NCBI RefSeq assembly: GCF_020740795.1
Contig: NC_067312.1
Location: 68,964,905 to 69,028,904, forward strand
Reading direction: 5' to 3'
Source of the DNA: Apus apus
Taxonomy: Eukaryota > Chordata > Aves > Apodiformes > Apodidae
Length of the DNA: 64,000 bases
Below the pieces are notes generated by a model. It saw only the letters and a list, made by a program, of their open reading frames with translations. It made no database searches and was not told where the DNA came from. The position numbers and the translations under genes were made by a program. Shown piece by piece: positions 45,426 through 58,560 of the stretch; position 1 is the stretch's first letter, and each line of letters opens with the position of its first letter.

Positions 45426-48400
45426 TCCATGAAGACGCAGGCAGATACATAAACGCAAAAGTATCTCTCTTAATCAAATATAGTAAGGAAAGAGATAGAT
45501 CTGCCAATCAGGAAAATGAACAGTGGCATAGAGAAAGACAAGACAACAGAGTTTTAATAAAAAGGTTGTTTATTTGATAGAAATTTTGCTTGTACGTATC
45601 TTTAGAAAAGAAGTAATTCACCCTGCATCCAGCCAAATTGCTGTTGAAATACCCAGTCTGCAATTCACAGCTCCTCACAACTGAGAGGAAGGCTTTCTCC
45701 TTCCCTCTTCAAATCCAGTGACTTCTCACTACGATGTTCATGTTTACTGTAGTTAGAAAATCCCCTTGATCTTCTAATCTAATAGAAACTTATCAATTTA
45801 TGATTCGTATTCTGCCAGAATCATGCCTTCTGTGGACATGCCTTGGAAACAAAGGTAGTTTTTGTTTAATTGATTAACTTAGACAATAATGTCTCCAGAC
45901 CCTTCGTCTGGCCCATCAAGAAAGACTCATCTTGTGCAAGCAGTACTTGCTGCATTGAAAAATAATCTCCAAACTATTGCGAATGAAACAACAGTCAAGA
46001 AAATCCATGTGCTTTGTTTCAAAAATAGTCACAGTTTGTTTAATGTGAAAAAAGCCAGACTTGTAAGGCTGCGTTTCAAGGAGTTAATGCTAAGTTCAAA
46101 GGCCTTGAACTTAGGTAGCCTGAGATATAATGGCAACTCAGCTCTGCTCCCCTGATAGAAGAGAGAGGGAAAGGGCTTGTGTGTTTGAAACTGCACTTTT
46201 AGCCTGAACTGCGGAACAAAATCCAATAGGAGTTCAGAACTCACAATAACCTCCCATTTTCTGTTCCAAGGGCAAAGTACACTTCTCTAACTTATCATTT
46301 CTAATAAGACATGTAGCACAGAAAACAGAACCAAAATCAATGTACTTGGGAAAGTTCAGAGGCAGTAGAAAAAAAAAAAAAAAAAAAGGGGGGGAAAAAA
46401 AAAAAAAGAAGTTTGCCTGAGATGCCACATTTGCATGGTGGGCACCGAGCAAGCACCTGAGTCACTTGGAAACAGCCCCCAGCAGGCTCAGTAAAACAAG
46501 CTCTTGTGTTGTAAAGGTGAATTGGGCACTTAGGAAATTATTCCAGAAGGACCCAAAGAATGTATTGACCTGCTCCTTTAATTCATTCAACAGGATTATC
46601 TGAAACTTTCTTACTGGCAGGTTCAAGTTGTAGGATCTCTGCATCTTGTTTGGTCTCCCAGTGAACTTCTCTCATCTCTTATGCCCTGAAAATTGTCTCT
46701 TAGTTTAGAACAAACTCAAGTTCTTAATTTTCAGCTGTGAAGCTCAGAGAAATTATTTACCTCCCCTGGACTTCTGGGAAGATAAATAAAGTACTACTGG
46801 GCAAACAAGGAAAATAACTTAGAGACAAACGGATAAATCATTTCCCACATCAAAACATTTATTAACTGCACATAGTTAGTTGGTTTCTTTTCTAATTTTT
46901 TCTTTTCTAATTCTTTATTTTCCAAAGTTTCTTTCTTTCTTTTCCTTGTTCCTTTTTCCTTTCACTGTCCCATTTATTGTACATTGCTGTGTGATTTTCT
47001 TTGCAAGAATGAGTACGAATGGACCCTTGTGAAAAGAACTGGGCATTGTCCTGGATTTGTACAGTACAAAGAGAGTGAAGAGAAAGCACACTGCACTGAA
47101 ACATTCAGCGCTGAAGATACATAAACAAGTTGTATTTCCTCACACACACAGGCACTTAGTGGAATAAATATACAATGACACTCAAATCCTGACATCTTAA
47201 CGATACCAGAGTAAAGCCTGAGAGTAAGTTTGCCCACCTGCCACTGTGTGACCTCTCTGATATCTTTGGGGGTTTTCAGAAGCTGGGAATAAATCGTGGT
47301 TCTGCCTGTGCAGCTTTTCCTGTGTTTTCTGACAGGAGAGGTACTTTGCTTTTGCAATGACGTAGCATCCATAAGCAGTTTTTTTTTCTCACATCTGATA
47401 ACCAAGGGTGTTATAAAAGCTTTCTAGCTGATTACTAAGAAAGCAGAGCACTGCTCTGTGTTGCGAAGCCACTTCTAATTGGCTAACCTGCATTATGCAT
47501 CTGTGTTGTGGAACCAATACTCATCACTTGCTGACAGCTGGAAGTCTGCGACATCCTTTGCTTTCATCTCTCAGGAGTTTTATGTCCTTTGCATCCACAG
47601 CCAGACTTGTTAAGAGCTTAAGGCATAAATTGCCTGGGAGAGACTGGGGGAGAGAAAAATCAAAGTAGAACCCTTCCTTCACAAAAAAAAACCAAAACAC
47701 CAAAGCCCAACCCCCACTGGCCAAAACTTGACAAAAACGGTCTACTTGGTTGATTCCAAATATAGGAATATGTTTTCAAAAATCCTTCAACCAAACTCCA
47801 CATAAAAGTGAATTTTATGCAAAGCCCGCTAAGGTCAAAGTGGGCTCTTCTTAACAAATAAACAAGTGTGGTAACAAGTACTTATCCCAAATGCCTAACA
47901 ACCAGAGCACATTAAATTAATGGGTCAGTATTAAAGTGGCCCCCTTCTCTGTTGTGCTATTCTTGCTTGGTTTTAGGAGCAACTAGCTGTGTTTCTTATG
48001 GGCATTTTGCTTGCTGCAGTGCATGAACCACTTAGGCTGAGCTGTGCAATACAGCTCCAAAATGAAATGAGGATCCTGCACAACAGCAGCACCTAATCTA
48101 ATCTTTTCTTTGCCTCTGTGCTGACATAAAGTCAAGGTTGTTGAATGTCTAAGTCCAACCAGCAACTGATAAGGCCTCTTTTAGCAACTGGATCCACTAC
48201 AACTAGTGGTCATACCAACCAACACAGTAGTTATCCTTTGTTGTTTATAGTGTCTAATGTAGCAAGTAGTAGGGGGAGAGAATAACAAAGGCTTTGTAAA
48301 ATCTGAGGAATCTAGGTGGAATTTGTGGGAAAGTTTATGTAAATCACTGCTGCTTTTTGAAAGGTCTGCTCAAAACCACAACTTTGAAACGCAGAGGTCG

Positions 48401-48588
48401 AGAGATCAGACCTTAGCAAGGATGGGAAAATAGGGGGGTTTCTCCTCACTCTCTTAAATGTGAACCATTCACTTTGGCCAACATTTCTGTTGCTCTAGGG
48501 TGATGATTTCTGCAGCCAGTGTAAAGGCAGTGCAGCTGCTTGTATTGGTGTGAGAGCTTTTCCCTAGGAAAGATTAAGGAGAGCAGAA
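45426..48588. other. Intergenic, includes A/G homopolymer block
   Basis: No genes are supported. A low-complexity block of A17, G7 and A13 lies at about 46369-46408, and a pyrimidine-rich stretch lies at 46885-46970. Confidence 0.5.
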
Positions 48589-48590
48589 AG

Positions 48591-48955
48591 TCACAGAATC
48601 ACAGAATCACAGAATCTTAGCGGTTGGAAGGGACCTCGAAAGATCACCCAGTCCAACTCTCCTGCCAGAGCAAGGTCACCCAGAGCACATCACACAGGAA
48701 CGTGTCCAGGCGGGTTTTGAATGTCTCCAGTGAAGGAGACTCCACAACCTCTCTGGGCAGCCTGTTCCAGGGCTCTGTCACTCTCACAGGAAAGAAGTTC
48801 TTCCTGATATTCACACGGAACCTCCTATGCTCCAGTTTGCATCCATTGACCCTTGTCCTATCACTGGACATCACTGAAATAAGCCTGGCTCCATGACCTG
48901 CAGCTTGAATCCTCCACTCTCCCCCCACACGGTGCATGCTGATTAGCTCCAAGGG
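48591..48955 (-). mobile_element. CR1 LINE 3' fragment
   Basis: It starts AGTCACAGAATCACAGAATC and continues GGTTGGAAGGGACCTCGAAA, CTCCACAACCTCTCTGGGCA and AGAAGTTCTTCCTGATATT. This is the antisense of a CR1 3' end from a different subfamily than the copy at 6.7 kb. It ends about 30 bp from the PGAP4 poly(A) signal. Confidence 0.92.
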
Positions 48956-48985
48956 CATATCACATAGTGTCTACTTGTAGGCGAG

Positions 48986-48991
48986 TTTATT
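48986..48991 (-). terminator. PGAP4: PGAP4 poly(A) signal
   Basis: AATAAA on the minus strand lies 132 bp after the PGAP4 stop. It gives a very short 3'UTR of about 150 nt, ending next to a CR1. Longer 3' ends are possible. Confidence 0.55.
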
Positions 48992-49123
48992 TTTTCAGTT
49001 ATTCTTTGTCCACCTGGAGGCACAGAAAGCCCAGTGTGAGCAGCACTGTGTCTGAGCTCACACGCACCCTCTCCGCCCAGCAGCAGCTTCTCTGGGCTTC
49101 ACATCTGGAAAGGCATGGACAGA

Positions 49124-50311
49124 TCACAGCAGCTTTGGGTTGTCATTTAGCCGAAGGCTGGAATACATTCCCACGTGCCGGACCAGGTTGGGTTCCACCA
49201 CGTAGGCCTTCTCCCCCTTGGCACGCAGCAGCGAGTAGAGGGCAATATCCTTGGCAAAGCCCTGGCGGCAGCGCAGCCCCCTCAGGTACCCCGAGGCTCG
49301 GTGGGCAGAGGGAGCAGAGAAGAGCATGGCCGGCGTGCAGCACTCGGTGACGGGCACGACGTTGTAGAGCGTGGGGGCCAGTCGGCGCAGCTCCAGCAGG
49401 TAGTGCCGGCCCACCAGCTCTGACAGGGCCATGCTGTACACAGCAAAGAAGACGACCAGGGGCCAGCTGAGGCCGGGGCGCCCCGCTGCCCAGGAGTAGG
49501 CGCCGGCCAGCACAGGTCCCAGGAACATGCCCAGCCCTAACCACTCGAGGATTCTCATGGGTTCGGGGTTGAAGTAGCGTTGAAGCCGCTCGGGGTGGTA
49601 AAGCTTGAAGTAGAGCGCGTCTCTGAGGTAGGGTTTGGAGAAGCGGGCCAACAAGAGGTGCTGCAAGACGGCAAATATCTCCTCCTCTGGCACAGCATCA
49701 TCTTCCACTACAAGGACGTACTCTGGGTTGTACACCAACAGTGACTGCTCAAGGCAGAAGACGTAGTCCTGCTTCTCCTTCTCAAACTGGTTCTCTCTGG
49801 GGTCAGGGTTCTCCCCAGCTTTGTCACGACTGATGGTAGGAAAGAAGCTGCTCAGCAGCCTGACATCCTGATGGCTACCCGGGTCCGACTCCACGTTGCA
49901 GAGGAGGACGCGGTGGCTCTGGCAACGTGCACCACACTTCTGGAGGAGGCGGTGGAAGTGGGAGGCCACTTGCAAGACATAGTGGAAATCATTCTGCCTC
50001 TGCACAGTGATAATGGTGATCAGCAGCAAGGGCTGGAAGGTGTCACTGCCAGCGGTGTCAGAGGCATTTGGTATCTGCAGCTTCTCAAAGTAATGCAGGG
50101 CAGCCTGGCCCTCCTGCTGGTTCTGCTCCAGGAACTCCTGGCTCATGGAGTTCAGGTGCCAGCGCCGCAAATAAAAGTAAGAGTGGAGCAGCCGGTGACA
50201 AACCAAAGGTGCAAGCACACTGAATGTCACCACAGTCAGTGTGAGGAGATGGATAAAAGGACTGGACCAACGGCACCACTTTCCAGAGAGCTGCCAGGCT
50301 TGGTGTGACAT
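49124..50311 (-). CDS. PGAP4: Post-GPI attachment to proteins GalNAc transferase 4 (TMEM246)
   Basis: The single coding exon encodes 395 aa (about 400 in mammals). The enzyme is a Golgi glycosyltransferase that adds the N-acetylgalactosamine side chain to the first mannose of GPI anchors. Features: a short cytosolic N-terminus; transmembrane segment 1 at about residues 18-38 (FIHLLTLTVVTFSVLAPLVC); a lumenal glycosyltransferase domain with the acidic metal/sugar-nucleotide motif EDD at 203-205 (in VLVVEDDAVPEEE); then the family's unusual paired transmembrane helices inserted in the catalytic domain at about 258-276 and 280-300; and a C-terminal part with YNVVPVTECCTPAMLF and VEPNLVRHVGMYSSL, ending DNPKLL. 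The ATG at 50309-50311 begins MSHQAWQLSGKW. A splice acceptor lies at 50441-50442, so 5'UTR occupies 50312-50440. The frame is intact and GC-rich. Confidence 0.97.
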   Translation of the reverse strand: MSHQAWQLSGKWCRWSSPFIHLLTLTVVTFSVLAPLVCHRLLHSYFYLRRWHLNSMSQEFLEQNQQEGQAALHYFEKLQIPNASDTAGSDTFQPLLLITIITVQRQNDFHYVLQVASHFHRLLQKCGARCQSHRVLLCNVESDPGSHQDVRLLSSFFPTISRDKAGENPDPRENQFEKEKQDYVFCLEQSLLVYNPEYVLVVEDDAVPEEEIFAVLQHLLLARFSKPYLRDALYFKLYHPERLQRYFNPEPMRILEWLGLGMFLGPVLAGAYSWAAGRPGLSWPLVVFFAVYSMALSELVGRHYLLELRRLAPTLYNVVPVTECCTPAMLFSAPSAHRASGYLRGLRCRQGFAKDIALYSLLRAKGEKAYVVEPNLVRHVGMYSSLRLNDNPKLL

Positions 50312-50440
50312 TGCTGCTGCAGGAGGAGGACACCCCTGTTCTGCTCATTCCTTCATGCCTTCACTTCCGAGACATCCTCCCTGGATTGCAAGGTGGATCA
50401 CTGGGGCAGTGGCTGCCAAACCTGCACAGTTCATCTAAGC
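50312..50440 (-). other. PGAP4: PGAP4 5'UTR part of coding exon and its splice acceptor
   Basis: On the minus strand a strong pyrimidine tract followed by AG (TTTCCTTCCTCTCTAG) ends at 50441, and the exon begins GCTTAGATGAAC. That ATG is followed quickly by a stop in another frame, a short upstream ORF. The main start is 120 bp further on. Confidence 0.75.
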
Positions 50441-50442
50441 CT

Positions 50443-53400
50443 AGAGAGGAAGGAAAGAGATGGTTAATGAAATAGGAATTGCCAGAGTGCTAAGACTGTG
50501 ATTTGAGAAATGGAAAGCTGAGGGCTAGTCACTGAGTAAGCCACGATAAAACTCCTCGACCAGGGAGTGCCTTGTGGTGGGGCATCATAGAATTGTCATG
50601 GGAGGCTGAGGAAAGTTGAGCCAAATTTAGTTACAAGCAAAGTGCCCCTAAGGCCTTTTCAACATGTAGGAGCTCTGATCTGACTCAGCTAGATTGGACT
50701 TCGTTGTGTTTGTTGCTGTGCTTGAAACACATAAAACCCAGGCAGCATGGATGCAGGATGTGTGGAAATCCCTTTCTCTTAGAGGCAGAAAACTTAGATA
50801 TCACTGTTTGGTCACAGTGACACAGCAAGACTTGGGTCATGGCCAAGAACCAAAGCCAGACCTCTTGTATCTTAGCCTAGCACATATTTCAGAGACAAAC
50901 TTTTACCTCTGCCGAATGACACATGCTTCCCTTCTGTTGCTCACACACTTCCAAACGCATTTCACTTTACCCTCTAGAGCATGAAGCAAGGTAACAAAGA
51001 TACCAGTTTACTTCATTAAAAGCACATGTACACGAAGTGACTGTTTGACTCTCCCTTATCCTTCCCATTCTCTGTCTTTATGAAATGAGTTATTCATGCC
51101 CCCTCTCAGCTGAATGACCTCACCCCATCCAGTGGAGTTTCTCCCATCCTTTTTTACATTCTGCCTTCACCAAATTCTGATCATACAAACGTGCTCCCAC
51201 ACCAAAATGTTACCCTTCTTCCTATGCACTGTCATCTGGAGCAGCCTAATGTGCAGATGGAGAGAAATCAGGGCTGTGGATTTTCTTCTCTGTCTCAGAG
51301 AAATGAACCACATTGAAGAACTTACTCAGAGGACACTGAGCAGGGACTAATTCTGGGACTACTTCAAAACTGCCTTCATTATTGTAGTCATAGATTTCCT
51401 GTATTCACCATGAAGAGAACAGGCATATGGGGAATCTGACAATCTTGTATGAAGGGTGTTTTACTAAGATTAATGGAAAATATATGAGTTATTCCAAATG
51501 TTTTTAGAGACCAGGAACTACATTCTGTAAGATCTCAAACCATCCTTGGATAGACTGTGGTATCAATGTTGTGCTGTCTTAATGCAAGACTTCAGATATA
51601 TAGTATAATTAAATAGAAATAACAAATTCACACTTTGATGCATGAGAATCTGCAGTATCTTCCCATAAAGATATTTTTTATTTCTTTCCAATTACACAAT
51701 TCTGGTTTTGCACCAGTGGACCTTGTAGAGGCCTTAAAGGTGATTGCTGCATTTCAGCTGCCAGATCCAAGCCATGATGATTCAGGACATGAAGACCTGA
51801 AATCCATCAGGCATTTAAATGACATTTAAGACCTGGCATTTAAATACATTTACGCATCAAAAAAATAGACAGTCACAAGCATTAAAAGAACACACAAATA
51901 CTCTACAACTCACACTCCTTTGAACAGCATTGCTGGCACTTATACTGAGTCAGCAACCTGAAAGCAAGGATCACAGTGGGAAAATGAAGAAAAGCCAGAA
52001 GGTCATTTTGTTCTCAGGGAGTGAAGAAACTTACTTTCCATCTACCTGCTCTGCTGGAGATCTGAGATGCAAAAACTACGAGGAATCCAAGAGAAGCTTC
52101 CCTGAGGTCTTGATCCTCTGCAGCCCGTGTTGTCCAAGGGTCAGGCTCACCTGCACCAGGAGAAGGTGCTCCCCAAGTCTCTGCAGGGGCCTCCCTGCCT
52201 GCCGCTCAGTTCCCCACCGCCCTGCTGCGGGGAAAGCTGTGTTGGGACTCCACCTGCTGGTGTCCCAGCTGTGGAAAGGTGGTGCAGGCCAGCACCACCC
52301 TCTCAGGGCATCCCTCCTCCTGCCATTCAAGGCAGCAGCTAGCTCTGAAAAGGCACATGGGACTGGAAAAAGTTACCTCCGCACACACTGAGGAAGAGTA
52401 GAAAAATAAGCCATGTCCTCTTTGGGGTGCAGAATACTGCCTACTGTGCTAGTGCTTTACAAGAGAATGCTGACTGTCTGTCTGCTCCAAACTCCTCTCC
52501 ACAGAGGTACTCTCACAAGCAGGCATTCCTGGGACATAGATTTCTACATGTTTCAAAGCTGTGAAATTTTAGGAGGCTCCTGAATAGCTGATGTAAGAGA
52601 GAGCATCTCTGTCTTCTACTGCCTGCTCTGTAAGATGAGGCCATATTTATTTTTTTATGATTATGATATTAAATTATTCCTTTTTTCCTAAGTACACTTC
52701 TTTTCAGTGTCAATGGGAAAAAACATTCCCTTCCTAACATACAAACAGCTGGATGGAGTCGTGTGGTCAGAAGCCATACAGCCAGCCATCTCTGGGAAAC
52801 AAAGGTAGGCTCTCGGAAATTGTCGTGGAAAAGCCAGCTGTGATAGTCCCCAAACCAGCCATAGTGGTGATACTGGTAATGGTGTCCACACAAGCTGGAA
52901 TTTTTAATTGTGTTGATCCTACAGTGGCAACCCAAGTGCCACTTGAAGGCTCGGTGCAAAAAAACCACCCAACCTAACGTCACGCAAACAAGCAGCAACC
53001 TCTGGACCAAGCTCCTCTGCTAAATACCCCTTCCTGGCAGAGACGAGAGCTTTGTCTTGGCCATGGTATTGTTAGTGAACCAGCAAACCATCCTGCTTGA
53101 ATCTCAGGAAGCTGATGCAAGCATCACAAAGTCATGAAGAGTTATACGTACCTCCTCTTTCATATATGCATGCCAACAGCTGACTGCTGTGTATAGAAAT
53201 CCTCAGCTTCTGAAACCTGAGGTCCCTACCATGAGCTGATCCCTATTACTGGACCAGATGGCCAGCTTTTCTCATCTGCAATTCCTCTTCTTTTCTCACA
53301 GCTTTTAGTAGGTCACGTGCTAGATAATATTTCTGCCATGTGTTCACAAGTGCCTTGAAAACAGCAGTGTCCAGAAGAAGCCAAGCACTGACAAATCTCA

Positions 53401-56400
53401 CCATGACACTTGGATGCCAAAATGGGAGTTTGGCTCCCTACAAAATATAAACCATCCTAGAAAAAGTTGTGCTTCTAAAAACATTAATCAGAGTCTTAAT
53501 GGTAAGAGCCCAGTGTTCTTTGTATTTTAATAGCAGGTACTAAATATCTCTCTTACCTCTTTTACTGCAAGCACTGCCTAAAGCAGTTGTCATGATGTTG
53601 TTTTTAGACAGCGAATGTCAAATAAGCCAGGCTGCTCCATTTAATTTTCATCCAAAATGCTTCCTGGTATGGCAAAGGCCAGGGCTGCTGGAGTTCTCTT
53701 AGAACTTTACTTTTTGTTTCATAGGGTCTATGTACTTATGGGCATGACACTGCAACTGTCTAACAGGTTAGCCACAGCTTAAAGCATCAGAGAAGTGGCT
53801 AGGGAGGTGGAGAGGGTTTGGACTCAGTCCTTTGCAAGACCTGTGTGATGTAAGAGGTAGAAATCAAGGGCACAGCTGACTGTTTTCATCTGCCATTCCT
53901 CAGAGGCTGTGGATGAACATAAACTTTTTCTGTCAGAGAAGATGGAATTTAACCACTATCAGAGAAGTGAAAATGCACAGATACACAGGGAGTAATCTTG
54001 TCCATTTAGGAAATCCCAAGAACTGCAGAATTGCATCCTGAATGTAAATTTACTGATAGGCTGGCCTGCCTTCTCATTTATCTGTAGTAAGCTTTTAAAG
54101 GTTGCTCACAAATCCCAAGAAACCCAGGGACCACAGTTTGAAAGCTACTGAGTTAAGAGGTAAGGCACGTGGCTGTGGCAGCTGGAAGATGTTTTCTCCA
54201 TTTCTCTTCAACTAAGAAAGAAAACTATGCCAGCCATTAAACAGACTATGAACTGGACATATATTAACTGCAGTTATTTCCCCAAATTCTGCCTTGCTTC
54301 TTCTGTACATTAATTTTCCTTTGCCATATAAATCTGAAGGGAGCCCATTCTCAAGACCTGCTGCCTATTACCTGGCTGCCTCCCTGTTGGGTAATGTCAT
54401 GGGAAAGCAATGTTGTTCCCTCTTGCTATCAAGCAGTGAGGCCACTATTCAGATCAAGTGGGAGCAGAAAGCAGCCTGCAGAAGAGAGTTCTGCAAGGTA
54501 ACAGCTTAACACAGAGAATTAAGGCAAGGGTTTTGTGAGGAGCTGTCTTTTAGAAGATTACACCAAAGGTTTACATGGCTTTAACATTAATTAGGCAATC
54601 TGTATCTGAATTTTTATTTTCTTTTGTGCCAGAGGACTCAAAAGAGGATTATGTTTTTTGTGAACTTGATAATGATTTGTATATAAACTGCTGCATATTT
54701 TCACAGATATGTGAAATGTGGGTTTTGGTTTGAGGCCAGTTCTGCTTTAGTGTAAAACATACAACCCTATTTGTTGAAAAAAGAAAAATTATGTGAGACA
54801 AAGCTGCTGCTAGTAACGGCACCAGCTGTTACCTTTTGCTGTCTGATTTAGACTCTCAGAGCTAAATGTGCATTGACTCATCAGAATTGATACAGATAAT
54901 TTGTATTTAATTCCTTGTGTCACAGACTTTTGCTAAAATAAGACCAGGGCCCCAGCATGCAAGATACCGTACACAAATAAAGCAAGTGGCAATTTCTACC
55001 TCAGTGGATCTTCAGCTTAAGAATACAAAAGACAGGATCTGCTTTTCGCAGGTACGTAACATATCAGCCTGTTTCTTGTCATGAATGACTGGCATTTTAT
55101 AGTTTAATCACACTGGTACTCCACACAGGTATATTATCTAGAACAGCTATTGAAAAAAACAGCTACTAAATGTGATATGCTGAAGTAACAGCAACTCTTT
55201 GTAAATTAAAGGAATCTGAACAGACAAGGAAGAACTCTTGGTCTTGGAGAAGCCTGGCCAGAACGAGCTGTTCCAGAGCAGCAGGGATGAGGGATCCCTA
55301 TTGCAGAATAGCTCCTTCTGCCATAGCTCCTCTATCCAGTTTCTAGATGCAATTGTGCCCTTGGGGCTTGCTAGGGAACCAGGTTTGTCCCAGTCTCCAG
55401 AAGAGCAACGTGCAGACTAAATTAGCTTCCTGAGTATCTGTGACTTGGGTAGGAGTGGTGGGGTGCCCTCGCTCTGGCAGTGAGGAGCCATCATCAACAC
55501 ACAGGCTGGCTGAAAACAGCCCCACTGTGCCAACCGTGAGAGCTGTGCTGGGAAACCGGGGGTCTAGAGCTCATTTTACCTGGAGCTAAGAGCACCAGCC
55601 TGAGCTGGGACTAGACAAACTACGGGTGCTACCCCTGCAGTCCTGCATGTGCACTGAGGGGAGTTTGGCTACGAGTCCACCACTTTGTGCTGTAGATGCC
55701 TGCAGCCCCCCCAAGCTCACTGAGCTCTCCAGTGTGGCAGCAGGATGCACGCCCCAATCTCCCCTGAGCAGGGACTCCTCTCATGGGTGCTCCTCGAGGC
55801 TGAGAGATCCCTTACCTGACACCTGGTCTCTGTAATGAGGTATGCACATTTTACATTAGGCCTAAAAGTACATGGTATGCTTGTGACATGTATCTATCCC
55901 ACTACAGCTTAAGTATCAGAAATGCAGTGAGCAGCAGTGTTTGACTGCCTTCTAATCCTCATTTAAATAATTGTTTAAATCATCCATGAGATCATCAGTT
56001 ATTATTTCGTTATGTATTACTGTTAAACCACTGTAATTATAATTAAATTGTTGTTTAATCTTAATCATTAATAAATTATTAATTATCATTTGGTCATTGT
56101 TTAATCATTAATAAAACCTTTTAGTTAACCCCCCCCCCAATGATGACTCCTCTTAATAACTTGGAGGGTGAAGGGAAAGAAAAGGTAATGGTGTTGGCTG
56201 CTAGGGCAGAAAATCTTGTAGCTTTAGTGTTGTTCATTTATGACTGTAAAGGATAAAGTACAGTAATAAGGAAATAGGCACTATTTCTCTGAGCACAGGC
56301 CTTTGCTGGTAAGGCTGTAAATTTCCAGTTTGGATAGATCTGTGTAACAGCAAAAATGCAAAACTGTAGCAGGTGACAACCAAGATGTTCTGATACTAAC

Positions 56401-57395
56401 CTGTGTCTGAAAGAAACAGTGTTTAGTCATTCTGATACACAGCATTCCTCTTTTGAGAGATGCTATCAACTGATGTCAAACAGTACTATTGATTTTTCTT
56501 CTGTACTCACTTGTGTCTTCTTCCCCTCCACCCCCTGGGTGAGACAGACCATTTATCCTGCATAGAAAGGCATGGTAAACGGGATGCCCTGATTCTGGGG
56601 GATACCAATGATCTCTTTGAACCCCAAAAGAAGAAAGTGGGGTAAATACAGTAGCTGAAAAAAACTGTCTGCGATACAGTTACTATTGCCCGTGTTGGAC
56701 AAACAAAAAAGCAGCAGGTTTTACATGTGCAGGAGGGTATTTCTCCTGGGTTTTGTGCTTGCAAATGCTTGCTGAACCTGGTGTGCCACTGGTTCTACAT
56801 AAACTGACCTTCTGTGACTCCAAGGGAGTAAGCTAGGCTACGGGATGTTCAGCCTATGAACCTGCAGTGAACATCAGTGCAGTCTCATGTTCTGCAGCAC
56901 CATGAGAACAGCTGCAAGTTTCCTCCATAGCTCATGACTTCAAATGCCAGTGACTTCAGCCCTGAGGTGCTCCTCTTTGCCTTTGGGAGGGCTGCCAGGT
57001 AGCACAAGGTGACCTGTAAAGCACTGGGATTAATAGCAGTTACCTTAGTGATGATGGCCAAGAGGAGAGGGCGTTAAGTAAGAAAAGCTGATCCCCCTCC
57101 ATCTCTGCCCTCCTTGCCAAGCAGCAGAGACACAGACGGTATTTCAGTGTGCCCAGTCCTCAACCCCCTTGTCCCGAGACGGGAGAAATCCTGGCCACGC
57201 TGTCACTTCGGCCAAGGCTCCTCTGGGTGGCACCCAGCAGAGGGCCGGAGCCCAGCTGGTTTTTCCTTCTCTTATTTCCTTGAAAGAGGTTTTTGTTGTT
57301 GGTGGTGGCTTTTGCGGGGTTTGTTTTGTTTGTTTTCATCCACCTTCCCTGCCTCTTTAGGCCCAGCCAGCCTCCAGCTCTTTTCTCTTTGTCAC
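50443..57395 (-). other. PGAP4: Probable PGAP4 5' intron(s), no other gene
   Basis: Seven kilobases separate the PGAP4 acceptor from the CpG island. I see only chance frames (for example 51930-52391 +, 52669-53010 -, 55238-55835 +) and AT-rich low-complexity DNA near 55960-56140. Mammalian PGAP4 also has an untranslated first exon several kilobases upstream. Confidence 0.5.
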
Positions 57396-57725
57396 CGACT
57401 GCAGTGACATCCTCCGAGCCGGCACAAAACGCCGCGGGAGGCTCTCCCCTTCCCCTCTCTCTCGCTGTGACTCAGCTAGAGGAGCCGACCCTCGCAGGCC
57501 ACCAGAAAGCACGTCCTTCCGCACTGATAATGGCCCGAAACCCTCCAACGAGGGTTCCCCCCCCTCCACCCCCCACCCCCGGGGCTGCCCGGACCGCCCC
57601 CCGCCCCGCTCCGCCGGCCCCGCATTCCCGCAGGACCGGCCAAAGCCAAGCCCCGGGGACATCCCCGCCGCGCCCACAGCTTTACCCTCTTCCTGCTGGG
57701 CAGCCCGGCCCCGCACCGGGAGGTT

Positions 57726-57768
57726 CCCGCAGCCCCGGCTCCCGCAGCCCCGGCTCCCGCAGCCCCGC
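57726..57768. repeat. 15-bp tandem repeat in CpG island
   Basis: CCCGCAGCCCCGGCT is repeated about 2.8 times. Confidence 0.85.
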
Positions 57769-58244
57769 CCCGCCGGGGGAGGCGGGGACCACGCACCCCC
57801 GCCTCCTGCTGCCTCCCCGCTCGGCTTCTGCCCGACTTCCCCCCCGCAATTTTTTTCTCCTCCCTCTCTGTCGGCGAGGGTGGGATTAAAGACATCAGAG
57901 CCTACGCGTGTGAGTTCGGCCGGCACAGGGATGCTCGGGAGCAGGGGAGGTGGAAAGAGTGGGAAACCCAAAACCAGAGGAGCGGGCGGGTCTGTAACAG
58001 CAGGTGACGGAGCGACAAGGCAAAGTGTCCCACCCAGCCTGTGAGCGGCTCCCGGGGCAGGGAAGGCAGCGCGGGCGGGTTCCCTCGTTCTTGCTCTGTC
58101 CCCGAACGCACCCTCGGGAGAGGTTAAAAACCTCTGGGAGGGTTGCATCAACCCCCACAGCCCTGCCCTGCCCGGGCCTGAAAACGAGCTCCGACTGCCT
58201 CAGGTGTCCTTCCCGGCTCCTACGGCACAACCCACCCTGGCCCC

Positions 58245-58344
58245 GGGGGGCACAGCCCGTCCTGCCCCCCGGCACGACCCCCGTCCTGCCCCCCGGGGGG
58301 CACAGCCCGTCCTGCCCCCCGGCACGACCCCCGTCCTGCCCCCG
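58245..58344. repeat. 50-bp tandem repeat in CpG island (two perfect copies)
   Basis: The unit at 58245-58294 is repeated without change at 58295-58344 (GGGGGGCACAGCCCGTCCTG ...), and a partial third copy follows. Within each unit the CCCGTCCTGCCCCC motif also occurs twice. Confidence 0.9.
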
Positions 58345-58560
58345 GCACCGCTCCCTCCCTCCCGTCTCGCCACCCGGTCGATTGCCGGGGCTCCAGCCCT
58401 CCCACCCACCGTGTCCCACTCCCCACGCCCTATCCCCGCGGAGGGCAAGGTCACGCCCGCCTGCTCGGGGGGAGAGTCAGGGGCTCAGGATGAGCGACTG
58501 GTTGTTTTACGCGTCGTGTCAGCCGGGACGTGGAGACATGCTCAGCTTTCGCCGTATTAA

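Larger units (their letters stand above)
57396..58560 (-). promoter_or_regulatory. PGAP4: CpG island, likely PGAP4 promoter
   Basis: More than 1 kb is very G+C- and CpG-rich, the strongest island in the window. It lies upstream of PGAP4 with no competing gene between, which suggests it holds the PGAP4 first exon. A plus-strand donor-like ACGCGT|GTGAGT at about 57908 means a divergent plus-strand transcript is also possible. Long open frames on both strands (57293-57889, 57357-58151, 58004-58594) are typical of CpG islands and match no protein I recognise. Confidence 0.65.
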
